Shown piece by piece: positions 33,587-41,167 of a stretch of 64,000 nt of DNA (the stretch's first letter is position 1; every line of letters starts with the position of its first letter). The translations under genes and the position numbers were made by a program. Below the pieces are notes generated by a model. That model worked only from the letters and a program-made list of their open reading frames with translations, was not told the DNA's origin and did no database searches. The stretch is taken from NCBI RefSeq assembly GCF_014205295.1, contig NZ_JACHNF010000001.1, positions 5,580,001 to 5,644,000 on the forward strand. Direction: 5' to 3'. Source of the stretch: Kribbella solani. GTDB lineage: Bacteria; Actinomycetota; Actinomycetes; Propionibacteriales; Kribbellaceae.

Positions 33587-34656
33587 CAGGCCGGCTGGTG
33601 GTTCGGCGGTGCGACCACGGCGAGGATCTCCTCGTCGCCGATCACCCCGAGCAGCGTGCCACCGTCGACCACCTTGACCGGGCGGCTCGCCTCCAGCACC
33701 GGCCGGGTCGCGTCCCGGACCAGCACGTCCGCATCGAGCTCCGGGCCGTCCAGCGGCTCGCCCGGGCGCGGGTCGCGGACGATCCAGCGCAGGGTGAGTA
33801 CGTCCGCGCGTGGCACTTCGCGAACGAACTCGCGGACGTAGTCGTCGGCCGGCGCACCGACCAGCTCGTCGCCCGTACCGAGCTGCACCGCGGCGCCGTC
33901 GCGCATCAGCAGAATCCGGTCGCCAAGCTTGAGCGCCTCGGACAGGTCGTGGGTGATGAACACCATCGTCTTGCCGACCTCGCGGTGCAGCCGCACCACC
34001 TCGGTCTGCATCTCGCGCCGGATCAGCGGGTCCAGCGCGGAGAACGGCTCGTCGAACAGCAGTACGTCGGGGTCGTTGGCGAGCGCCCGGGCCAGGCCGA
34101 CCCGCTGCTGCATACCGCCGGACAGTTGCTCCGGGTAGAGGTTCTCGTTGCCGGCCAGGCCGACGAGGTCGATCACCTCCTGGGCGCGGCGGCGGCGATC
34201 CGGCTTGCTCTCGCCGCGGATCTCCAGGCCGTACGAGACGTTGTCGATCACCTTCCGGTGCGGGAGCAGACCGAAATGCTGGAAGACCATCGAGAACTTG
34301 CTCCGGCGCAACGCGCGCAGCCGCTTCTCGTCGGCCGCGCGCAGATCCTCGCCCTCGAACAGCAGACTGCCCGCGGTCGGTTCGATCAGCCGGGTCAGGC
34401 AGCGGACCAGCGTGGACTTGCCCGAGCCGGACAAGCCCATCACGACGAACACTTCACCCGGCGCCACCTCGAAACTCAGGTCGCGGACGGCTGCCGTACA
34501 CCCGGTCTGGGCGAGCAAGTCGGCGCGGTCCAGCGCGGCCAGGTCCGGGCGCCGGGGGACCCGCTGGGCCTTCGGGCCGAACACTTTCCACAGGCCCTGG
34601 ACGGACAACAGCGCATCGGCGTCCTGCACGTCGGGGTACTCGAGCTGAGCGGTCAC
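33586..34656 (-). CDS. Glycine betaine ABC transporter ATP-binding protein
   Basis: A 356-residue ATPase of the OpuAA/ProV type. Walker A GLSGSGKSTLVR, Q-loop VFQHFGLLPHRKVIDN, signature YPEQLSGGMQQRVGLARALA and Walker B DVLLFDEPFSALDPLIRREM are all intact; the H-loop is FITHDLSEALKL. The C-terminal 100 residues include a CBS-like regulatory region, which in OpuA senses ionic strength. GTG 34656 starts a fitting N-terminus; the upstream frame extension is GC-rich noise. It is the first gene of the operon, with the permease start overlapping its stop. Confidence 0.92.
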   Translation of the reverse strand: MTAQLEYPDVQDADALLSVQGLWKVFGPKAQRVPRRPDLAALDRADLLAQTGCTAAVRDLSFEVAPGEVFVVMGLSGSGKSTLVRCLTRLIEPTAGSLLFEGEDLRAADEKRLRALRRSKFSMVFQHFGLLPHRKVIDNVSYGLEIRGESKPDRRRRAQEVIDLVGLAGNENLYPEQLSGGMQQRVGLARALANDPDVLLFDEPFSALDPLIRREMQTEVVRLHREVGKTMVFITHDLSEALKLGDRILLMRDGAAVQLGTGDELVGAPADDYVREFVREVPRADVLTLRWIVRDPRPGEPLDGPELDADVLVRDATRPVLEASRPVKVVDGGTLLGVIGDEEILAVVAPPNHQPA

Positions 34657-34742
34657 AGGTAAACCCTCGCATCCCCGCCGGTGGACACTAGCTGACCGCG
34701 ACTGTACCCAACGGGCAGGGCCCCGGCGCCTCGGCGGGGGTG

Positions 34743-35203
34743 TCAGCTCGGCTGGTAGGGCGGCGCCTCGCCCCAGCCCCAATGCGGGACCGGCGCCTTC
34801 GGCGGCGGGGTCGCGCCGGGCTGGGAGTTGGCCAGCGCGATCCGCGTCCCCCACTCGACGTAGGCGACGAACGCGGAGCGGAACTCGGGATCGTCCGGAA
34901 GACCGGCCGGGTCCGCGCTCTGGGCGATCAGGGCGGCCCAGCGGGCCCGCTGCTCCTCGGTCAGCCCGAGGTTCAGGTGGTGGGCCAGCATCGCCGGGTA
35001 CCGCCGAGCTCGTCCGTGTACCGGCTCGGGCCGCGGAAGACCTCGCCGAGCCAGATCGCGACATGTTCGCGATGGTTCTCGCTCATGTGCGCGAACACGG
35101 GTGCCAGGATCGGGTCCTCGAGCACCGCGTCGTAGAACACCTCAGTCAGCCGGCGAAGCGCATCGTGGCCGCCGGCCCACTCGTACAGCGTCGGAGTAGT
35201 CAC
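34743..35203 (-). pseudogene. Group II truncated haemoglobin, single-base frameshift
   Basis: A globin of the trHbO type split over two frames. The 5' frame (start GTG 35203) gives LYEWAGGHDALRRLTEVFYD and VFAHMSENHREHVAIWLGEV, then reads off-frame after TDELGG and stops. The other frame resumes with MLAHHLNLGLTEEQRARWAA and EFRSAFVAYVEWGTRIALAN, ending at 34743. One base is missing near 35001-35005: GGCGGTACCCGG would need one more base for GG-Tyr-Pro-Ala-Met. The restored protein of about 153 residues would keep the proximal His region (HHLNLG) and the Trp of helix G. It may be a true mutation or a sequencing error. It lies 27 bases behind the phosphotransferase gene. Confidence 0.85.
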
Positions 35204-35230
35204 GTAATCATGTAATCACACGAGCAGGCT

Positions 35231-36130
35231 TCACGCGAACAAGGCATCGGCGACCGCCGCGAGCTCGTCCTCCAGCCGGGTCGCGCCGTCCTCGGCGAAC
35301 CAGATCACGTTCTGCAGGATCCGGCCCGCGGTCCAGGCGAGGGCGCGGTCGCGGTCGATCCCGGTCACGTCGAGCATCAGCGCGAACCGGTCCCGGATCG
35401 CCTGCGCCACGTCGCCGGTCGCGACCAGGTCGTCCCAGCGGTTCCACAGCACCGGGAAGACCTCGAACGCCGGGTCGCCGGCCAGCGGCTTCGGGTCGAT
35501 CACGAGCCACGGCCGCCGGTCGGCCGCCATCACGTTCAGGTAGTGCAGGTCCCAGTGCAGCAGGCGGTCGCCGGATTCGGGGAGTACCTCGCGCACCTGG
35601 TCGGCGAACCGGCGTACCAGCTGCTGCTCCGCCGGGTCGGTGAGCCGGGGGAGCCAACGCGGTGCGTCCTCAACCAGTCGCGCGGCGATATCCGCGAGGC
35701 GGCGTACGCCCGGTGGTGCGGGCACGGCGCTCAGGTGAGTCAGGAGCTCGGCCAGAATTCGGGTCGCCTCGACGTGGTCGGGCAGGTCGTCGAGCGTACG
35801 CGGACGGAGCCGTTCCAGCAGCAGCGTCGACGTTTCCGGGTCGTCCTCGAGTACGCCGACCACGTCGTCGTGGTTCCAGGTCCGGAGCGCGAGCGCCTCG
35901 TCCTCGCTCTCGTCGTTGACCGGCTGAATCTTCAGCATCGCGGCGGCACCGTCCCGGCGGACGACCGGCAGAACCAAGGAGGCCTCGCCACTGATCGGCG
36001 CGCCGTCGACGGTCAGCTCCCACTCGCGGACGTACCGCTCCACCGCCGCCGGCAGGGACGCCAGCCACTCGGCACCCTTCTCCTGATGGTTCCGGATCAG
36101 CTTCGCGGGGATCTCGATCACCCTCGGCAC
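35231..36130 (-). CDS. Aminoglycoside phosphotransferase family protein (APH(6)-like)
   Basis: A 299-residue kinase of the streptomycin 6-phosphotransferase type. The N-lobe has KGAEWLASLPAAVERYVREW and AAMLKIQPVNDESEDEALAL (the ATP-binding lysine). The catalytic loop is LLHWDLHYLNVMAADRR (HxDxxxxN) and the metal-binding stretch is VIDPKPLAGDPAFEV. GTG 36130 is chosen; a GTG at 36121 and longer upstream extensions are less good. It is divergent from the Fic module, 75 bases apart. It might give streptomycin resistance or phosphorylate another compound; this cannot be decided by sequence alone. Confidence 0.88.
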   Translation of the reverse strand: MPRVIEIPAKLIRNHQEKGAEWLASLPAAVERYVREWELTVDGAPISGEASLVLPVVRRDGAAAMLKIQPVNDESEDEALALRTWNHDDVVGVLEDDPETSTLLLERLRPRTLDDLPDHVEATRILAELLTHLSAVPAPPGVRRLADIAARLVEDAPRWLPRLTDPAEQQLVRRFADQVREVLPESGDRLLHWDLHYLNVMAADRRPWLVIDPKPLAGDPAFEVFPVLWNRWDDLVATGDVAQAIRDRFALMLDVTGIDRDRALAWTAGRILQNVIWFAEDGATRLEDELAAVADALFA

Positions 36131-36205
36131 AGTAAGCGGTTCCGCTGGGGTGCGCTCATCTTTTCGTATGCTGAGGAGACTTGACGTCGGAGAGGGTGGG
36201 GGACC

Positions 36206-36439
36206 GTGGCGGACGAACTGAAGGCCGAGGAACGGTGGCCGGAGCTGTTCGCTGAGCTGGACGAGGTGCAGCGGCGGGCCGTCCTGCAGTCGCTCGCGAG
36301 CGCCTGGCACGAGGGCTGGGAGCCCAACCGCGAGGACGTCGAGAACCTCGTCGACAGCGCCCTCGGCCGGATTGACAGGGACGAGTACCTACGTCGCGCC
36401 CACGACGCGGCCCGCCGCCGCGCCGCCGGCCAGAACTGA
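36206..36439 (+). CDS. Antitoxin of the Fic module (VbhA-like)
   Basis: A 77-residue, mostly helical and charged protein right before the Fic gene. It contains SAWHEG, which fits the inhibitory-helix motif (S/T)xxxE(G/N) that blocks ATP binding in class I Fic proteins. GTG 36206 follows GAGGGTGGGGGA, a strong ribosome region. The gap to the Fic start is nine bases. The motif and gene order support a class I toxin-antitoxin pair. The C-terminal basic stretch (RRAHDAARRRAAG) may serve for DNA contact. Confidence 0.78.
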   Translation: MADELKAEERWPELFAELDEVQRRAVLQSLASAWHEGWEPNREDVENLVDSALGRIDRDEYLRRAHDAARRRAAGQN

Positions 36440-36448
36440 GCTGCCCGG

Positions 36449-37231
36449 ATGGCAGAAGATCCGTACCTCTACCCCGGCACCGAGACGCTGCGGAACAAGT
36501 TCGGCGAGCGCGACAAGGACGTCCTCAAGGGCCTCGACTACGCGGCCGCGATGGATCGGCAACGCCAGCTGGAGTCCGGCGAAGCCGACGTCCCGAGGAC
36601 GTACGACGCGCAGCACCTGCACGCGATCCACCAGCACCTGTTCCAGGATGTCTACGAGTGGGCCGGTCAGCCCCGCCCGGACGTGACGGTGTTCAAGGGC
36701 GTTCCGGGCGGTTTCGCGCCACCCAATCTGATCGATCGCTACCTGACCGACGCCGCCGAGGCGATCTCCTCCGCCGACTGGGCCTCGATGGACCAGGAAC
36801 AATTCGCCCAGCAGGCCGCCAAGGTGTTCGCCTACGTGAACCAGGCGCATCCGTACCGGGAAGGCAACGGGCGAGCGACCAAGCTCTTCATGCAGCACGT
36901 CTCGGAGCTGTCGCCGTACGAGCTCGACTACACCAGAATCCCGGACAAGGTGTGGAATCAGCGCTCGATGCTGTCCGGCCCGGACATAGGTCAGTACGAG
37001 CCGGTGCCGGAGATGATGCAGCCGGTCTTCGAGGTTCTCGCCAAGGAGCGTCCGGACGGGCCGGCTCGGACCATGCTGTCACCGGAGCTGCAGAAGGCTC
37101 GTCAGGCCGCCGGGCTCGATCCGGGTGAGGTCGCCGGCCGGAACGCGAACCCGCAGTCAAGCACCGGTGCCGGTACCGACAAGCCGAAGACGTCCCGCGG
37201 GCGCGGCACGCAATCGCCTGAACGAGGCTGA
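36449..37231 (+). CDS. Fic domain AMP-transferase toxin
   Basis: A 260-residue Fic protein. The active-site loop is HPYREGNGRATK near residue 137, matching HxFx(D/E)GNGRxxR with His, Glu and Asn-Gly-Arg intact but Phe replaced by Tyr and the final Arg by Lys. Upstream are IHQHLFQDVYEWAGQPRPDV and the flap VTVFKGVPGGFAPP. The last 50 residues are Pro/Ser/Gly-rich and probably disordered. Fic enzymes transfer AMP to protein hydroxyls; DNA gyrase is a known target for class I toxins. It is coupled to its antitoxin. Confidence 0.9.
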   Translation: MAEDPYLYPGTETLRNKFGERDKDVLKGLDYAAAMDRQRQLESGEADVPRTYDAQHLHAIHQHLFQDVYEWAGQPRPDVTVFKGVPGGFAPPNLIDRYLTDAAEAISSADWASMDQEQFAQQAAKVFAYVNQAHPYREGNGRATKLFMQHVSELSPYELDYTRIPDKVWNQRSMLSGPDIGQYEPVPEMMQPVFEVLAKERPDGPARTMLSPELQKARQAAGLDPGEVAGRNANPQSSTGAGTDKPKTSRGRGTQSPERG

Positions 37232-37273
37232 GGTGCCGTAGGTCGCTCGGGCGACATGTGCTTGGGTCTTCCC

Positions 37274-37984
37274 ATGGAGAGCAGGCATCGGCGGGTGCAG
37301 CGGGTCGTGGCTGCTATCTACGCCGGAATTCCGGTGGTGTTGCTGGTAGCGGTCGCATTGATCGCGGCGGCTGGGCCAGTGGCGGCGTGGGTTGGATGTG
37401 TTGTGCCGCTGGCGATGCTGGTCGTTGGCGTGGTGCTGCTGCGGCGGCATCGGTACCAGCCTCGGTGGTGGACCGGAGTGGCTGGGCTGTTCGGTGGTGC
37501 GGCAGGGCTGATGGTCACGCTGTTCCCGCTGGCGGTCGGCGTGTGGTGGCCGGCCGTGCTGGCGTTGCCGGGGCTCATCGTCGGCATTGTGGTCGGCCTG
37601 GCGTTGGCGCGGCTCGCGGACCGTACGCTGCTGGTCCCGTTCGTTCCGGAGCTTGCCGAGACGCCGTACGAGCTGGTGTTCCGGCTGCGGGGGATTCCGC
37701 TGGCGGCCGTGCTGGTCGGAGCGGACAACGTGACCATCCAGGCGCATCCGGTGCCGCGGTCCGAGCACCAGTTCCAGACCTACTCGCTGGGCGAGGTCAC
37801 CGGCACCTACGAGTTCTCGCTGTCCGGGGCGGAGCGGCTGAAGTTCCCGATCGCGGTGACCCACGCTGTCGCCAGCGCGGGCCCAGCGGTGATCCTGCAG
37901 GCCAAAGGACAGGACTGGGTCCTGCCCACCAACCAGGCCGGCACGCTGATCGACGTACTCAACCGCCGTCAGCCCAGCGCCTAA
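37274..37984 (+). CDS. Four-helix membrane protein of unknown function
   Basis: About 236 residues. Four hydrophobic segments lie in the first half (AIYAGIPVVLLVAVALIAAA, VGCVVPLAMLVVGVVLL, VAGLFGGAAGLMVTLFPLAV, AVLALPGLIVGIVVGLAL). The second half (from about residue 110) is a soluble domain ending VLPTNQAGTLIDVLNRRQP. ATG 37274 is preferred; ATG 37256 is possible. I do not recognise a family. It follows the Fic gene after a short gap with a small GTCGC/GCGAC inverted repeat, and is convergent with the siderophore reductase. Confidence 0.75.
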   Translation: MESRHRRVQRVVAAIYAGIPVVLLVAVALIAAAGPVAAWVGCVVPLAMLVVGVVLLRRHRYQPRWWTGVAGLFGGAAGLMVTLFPLAVGVWWPAVLALPGLIVGIVVGLALARLADRTLLVPFVPELAETPYELVFRLRGIPLAAVLVGADNVTIQAHPVPRSEHQFQTYSLGEVTGTYEFSLSGAERLKFPIAVTHAVASAGPAVILQAKGQDWVLPTNQAGTLIDVLNRRQPSA

Positions 37985-37996
37985 CCAGGCCGGCTG

Positions 37997-38821
37997 TCAG
38001 GACGCGGTGGTCTCGCGTTCGCGGCGGGCGGTGTCGGCCTTCTCGGCCTGCCAGCCGTCCTCGTTCTTGCCGAGGCGCCAGTACCCGGACAGGGACACCT
38101 GGTCGCGGGACAGACCGCGCTCCTGGAACAGGTTCTTGCGGATCCGGAAGACGAACCCGGCCTCACCGTGCACGAAGATGTGCGGCGTCCCGGCCGCGAA
38201 GTCCAGCGCCTCGACCGCGGCGACCAGAGCATCACCACGGGCACCGGACGCGGCCGACCGGTGGAACCACCGCACGTCGACGTCCCCGAACTTCTGCTCC
38301 TCGGTCTCGTCCTCGACCTCGAGCAGTACGGTCGCCCGCGCGCCCGGCGGCAGTTGCTCGACAGCCGAACCAATGGCCGGCAGCGCGCTCTCGTCGCCGA
38401 CCAGCAGATGCCAGTCCGCCGCGGCGGACGGCGTGTACGCGCCACCCGGTCCGTTGAACCACAGCACGTCGCCAGGCTGCGCCGCGGCCGCCCACGGCCC
38501 GGCGACTCCCTCGTCGCCGTGGTGCACGAAGTCGATCGTCAGCTCGCGCGCGGCCTCGTCCCAGCTACGGACCGTGTACGTCCGCATGGTCGGCCACTGC
38601 TCCGCCGGATACGTCTCCCGGACCACGCCCAGGTCCAGCGGCTCCGGGTACTCGACGCCGTCCTTGCAGAACAGCAGCTTCACGTAGTGATCGCTGAAAC
38701 CGTTGTCGGCGTAGTCGTCGGAGTGAAGCACCACCCGGATCATGTGCGGGGTGATCCGCTCGGTGCTGCGAACGACGGCGCGCTTGCAGACGCGGTTACG
38801 GCGGGGTGCGGGGCTGGTCAC
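37997..38821 (-). CDS. Siderophore-interacting protein (FAD-binding ferric reductase)
   Basis: A 274-residue protein of the SIP/ViuB family. The FAD-binding part includes MRTYTVRSWDEAARELTIDF (the RxYT flavin motif) and HHGDEGVAGPWAAAAQPGD. The NAD(P)-binding part has WHLLVGDESALPAIGSAVEQ and VHGEAGFVFRIRKNL, with the family ending GYWRLGKNEDGWQAEKAD. These proteins reduce iron-siderophore complexes in the cytoplasm. It is preceded by a DtxR-type iron box 29 bases upstream, so it is probably repressed by iron. Confidence 0.92.
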   Translation of the reverse strand: MTSPAPRRNRVCKRAVVRSTERITPHMIRVVLHSDDYADNGFSDHYVKLLFCKDGVEYPEPLDLGVVRETYPAEQWPTMRTYTVRSWDEAARELTIDFVHHGDEGVAGPWAAAAQPGDVLWFNGPGGAYTPSAAADWHLLVGDESALPAIGSAVEQLPPGARATVLLEVEDETEEQKFGDVDVRWFHRSAASGARGDALVAAVEALDFAAGTPHIFVHGEAGFVFRIRKNLFQERGLSRDQVSLSGYWRLGKNEDGWQAEKADTARRERETTAS

Positions 38822-38849
38822 GCGACCACGGTCCTCTCGGGCGGAAAAG

Positions 38850-38873
38850 TTAGGTCTACCTAAGTAAGCCTAA
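38850..38873. promoter_or_regulatory. DtxR/IdeR-type iron box
   Basis: TTAGGT-CT-ACCTAA (38850-38863) is a perfect inverted repeat matching the core of the actinobacterial iron-repressor box, and TAAGTAAGCCTAA extends it to 38873 with a second half-site in reverse (TTAGGC). It lies 29 bases before the siderophore-interacting protein gene. Confidence 0.75.
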
Positions 38874-38892
38874 CCCACCCGCCCCAAGGACC

Positions 38893-39930
38893 TCAGGTTC
38901 CGCGGATGTAGAAGGTCTTGCTCGCCGCCGCGATCGAGGCACAGGCCGGTACGTACACCCGGTACGGGATGGAGCCCTTGTACGCCGGCTGCGCGTTGAC
39001 GGTGTAGCGACCGGATGACCGGACCGCGCCCGTACTGACGTTGCGCCACGCCGAGGCGCCGTACAGCCGCTGCAGGTTGACCGCGCACCCGGTCCGTACG
39101 GTGTGGACCGCGCCGTTGACCGGTACGACCGTTCCGATCGGCGCGCTGGTCCGCGCCGGCACCGCTGTCACCGTCGGCTTGATGTACGGCCGCAGCACGA
39201 CCAGCCCAAGGCCACCCACCGACGCCGGGTTGCCGGGCAGCAGCAGGCAGTTGACCGCCTTGGCGTCGGCAGCCGCGTACGCCTTGGCCACCACGCCGTT
39301 CGTGTCAGTGAGGTTTGTGTATCCCGGACCGAAGTACTCGGCGCAGGTGTTGTCGATCCCGAGCACCACCCGCACCCGACTGCCGTACGGCTTGCCGGTC
39401 TGCGCGTCCGTGACCGCCCATCTGATCGTGTACGGCTTGTTGTACGGCACGAACTTCGGCGTCACCGAGGCGGTGATCTTCGGCTGGTGCGTGCCCTTGA
39501 TCGCGAGCGACGGACCGGCGTACGGCGTCGGCGTGGTCATGCTGCCACTGCCCGGGAGGAACGGACCGGTCATCACACCGGTCACCTTGAACGTACCGTT
39601 CGCCGTCGACGGCACGTTCAGCACGCCGCTCCACGTACCGTTCGCCAATCGAGGCAGGTTGGTGGAGATCAGCGACCGCTCCTGCCCGCTGCCACCGGTC
39701 CGCTCGAGGTACACGTTCACCGAGGTGTTGGGCTCCACGGCGAACGAACCCTTCACTGTCACGGTGACCGGCGCGGTGTTCAGCCCACTCACGGCGACAC
39801 TGGTCTTGTTCAGCGTGACGGACGTGATGTGCAGATCCGGATCAGGATCGGCGTACGCCGACAGTGGCGTCAGCGCGAGTCCCAGCATCGGTACGGCGAG
39901 CAGCGCGGACAGCACTCGTCTCATCTTCAC
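38893..39930 (-). CDS. Secreted repeat protein, paralogue A
   Basis: About 345 residues. The signal peptide is MKMRRVLSALLAVPMLGLAL with a cut near AYADPDPD. The mature part is Ig-like in style: TVTVKGSFAVEPNTSVNVYL, VTPKFVPYNKPYTIRWAVTD, PIGTVVPVNGAVHTVRTGC, NVSTGAVRSSGRYTVNAQPA, and the C-terminus SKTFYIRGT. Cysteines are few. GTG 39930 overlaps the stop of the paralogue (GTGA), with ATG 39924 as alternative. The same order of motifs as in paralogue B shows a tandem duplication. Role in the cell envelope or adhesion is only a guess. Confidence 0.8.
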   Translation of the reverse strand: MKMRRVLSALLAVPMLGLALTPLSAYADPDPDLHITSVTLNKTSVAVSGLNTAPVTVTVKGSFAVEPNTSVNVYLERTGGSGQERSLISTNLPRLANGTWSGVLNVPSTANGTFKVTGVMTGPFLPGSGSMTTPTPYAGPSLAIKGTHQPKITASVTPKFVPYNKPYTIRWAVTDAQTGKPYGSRVRVVLGIDNTCAEYFGPGYTNLTDTNGVVAKAYAAADAKAVNCLLLPGNPASVGGLGLVVLRPYIKPTVTAVPARTSAPIGTVVPVNGAVHTVRTGCAVNLQRLYGASAWRNVSTGAVRSSGRYTVNAQPAYKGSIPYRVYVPACASIAAASKTFYIRGT

Positions 39931-40988
39931 GTCCCTCGGATGGAGAAGCTCTTGCTGACACCTGCGACGAACGGCTGACACGCGGGCACGTACACCCGAT
40001 ACGTAATAACGCCTTTGTACGAAGGCTGTGCGTTCACGGTGAACCGCCCGGACTGCCTGACCTTGCCGTTGCTGACGGTGCGCCAGGCAGTACGCCCGTA
40101 CAGCCGCTGCAACTGCACCGGGCAAGCGCCGGTCATGTACGCGACCGAACCGTTGACCGGGACAACTGTTCCGACCGGCGCACTGGTCTTCGTCGGCGCG
40201 GCCGCTACGGCAGTCGGTCTTGCCGGGAACAGCCACTGGCCGACGATGTAGTACGGGTCCGCCATGATGTGCGCGCAGTTCAGGGCGCCGGCGTCGTTCG
40301 CCGTGTACGCCTTGGTGATCACGCCGTTCGTACCGGTTCGGTACATCGGGCTGCCACCTTCGGCGCAGGGCACATCGACCCCGAGTCCGATCGGGATCCG
40401 GCTCCCGTACGGCTTGCCGGTGGCCGTGTTCGTCACTGCCCACGTGATCGTGTACGGCTTGCCGAACGGCACCACGCGCGGATTCACGGACGCGCTGATC
40501 CGCGGCAGGTTCGTACCCTTCACGGTGATCGTCTGGCCGGAGTACGGCGTCGGGTCGACCGGCGTACCCGGGTTCGGCGCACCGTACGGGCCGGTCATCA
40601 CGCCGACGACCTTGAAGGTCCCGTTCGCGGTCGACGCGACGTTCAGCCGGCCGGTCCAGGTACCGTTCGCGAGGGTGCCCTCGGTCCGCTTCAGGTCCGC
40701 GGACACGATGTCGTTCCGGGATCCGGTTCCGCCGGTGCGGTCGAGGACGACGTTCAGCACCAGGCCCTGGTCACCGGGCTCGCTGGAGCGGTAGCCGCCC
40801 TTCACGGTGACATTGATCGGATAGGTGTTCAGACCGGACACCGCCACCGAGGTGCGGTCCAGCGTGACCTGAGTGATCGTCAGGTTCGGGTCCGGCGCGG
40901 CCTGTGCGGCGCCGGACGGCAACAGCCCCGCCAGTGGTACGGCGAGGAGCGCCGCGGTCAGCGGCGACAAGGCTCGCATCATTCGCAT
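39927..40988 (-). CDS. Secreted repeat protein, paralogue B
   Basis: A 353-residue homologue of paralogue A. The signal peptide is MRMMRALSPLTAALLAVPLAG with a cut near AAQAAPDPN. The mature part shares TQVTLDRTSVAVSGLNTYPI, the VGVMTGPYGAP loop, INPR-like SVNPRVVPFGKPYTITWAVT, GTVVPVNGSVAYMTGACPV and ends KSFSIRGT. It contains an extra loop (GGYRSSEPGDQG) absent from A. It is upstream of A and coupled to it. ATG 40988 is the sound start; longer extensions lose the signal peptide. It faces the tandem ATPase gene across 179 bases. Confidence 0.8.
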   Translation of the reverse strand: MRMMRALSPLTAALLAVPLAGLLPSGAAQAAPDPNLTITQVTLDRTSVAVSGLNTYPINVTVKGGYRSSEPGDQGLVLNVVLDRTGGTGSRNDIVSADLKRTEGTLANGTWTGRLNVASTANGTFKVVGVMTGPYGAPNPGTPVDPTPYSGQTITVKGTNLPRISASVNPRVVPFGKPYTITWAVTNTATGKPYGSRIPIGLGVDVPCAEGGSPMYRTGTNGVITKAYTANDAGALNCAHIMADPYYIVGQWLFPARPTAVAAAPTKTSAPVGTVVPVNGSVAYMTGACPVQLQRLYGRTAWRTVSNGKVRQSGRFTVNAQPSYKGVITYRVYVPACQPFVAGVSKSFSIRGT

Positions 40989-41167
40989 ACAACTGAGAGT
41001 GACAGCGGCACCCGGCGCCGCCAAGCATTCCACCCCAAGTCTGCGCGATCGGGCCGCGCCGAATAGACCAGTTGCGAGCGGCCGATTCAACTGTCAGGAC
41101 CCGACTGTTAACCGGCCGGCCATGTACAGCCCGTGTCGGCGACGGCTACGGTCCGCACCCTGGACCA
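40989..41167. promoter_or_regulatory. Divergent region between paralogue B and the tandem ATPase
   Basis: This 179-base spacer must hold promoters for both sides. It contains ACTGT twice within CAACTGTCAGGACC and CGACTGTTAACC (41090-41111), which may be half-sites. Nothing clear as a ribosome site precedes ATG 41168. Confidence 0.35.
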
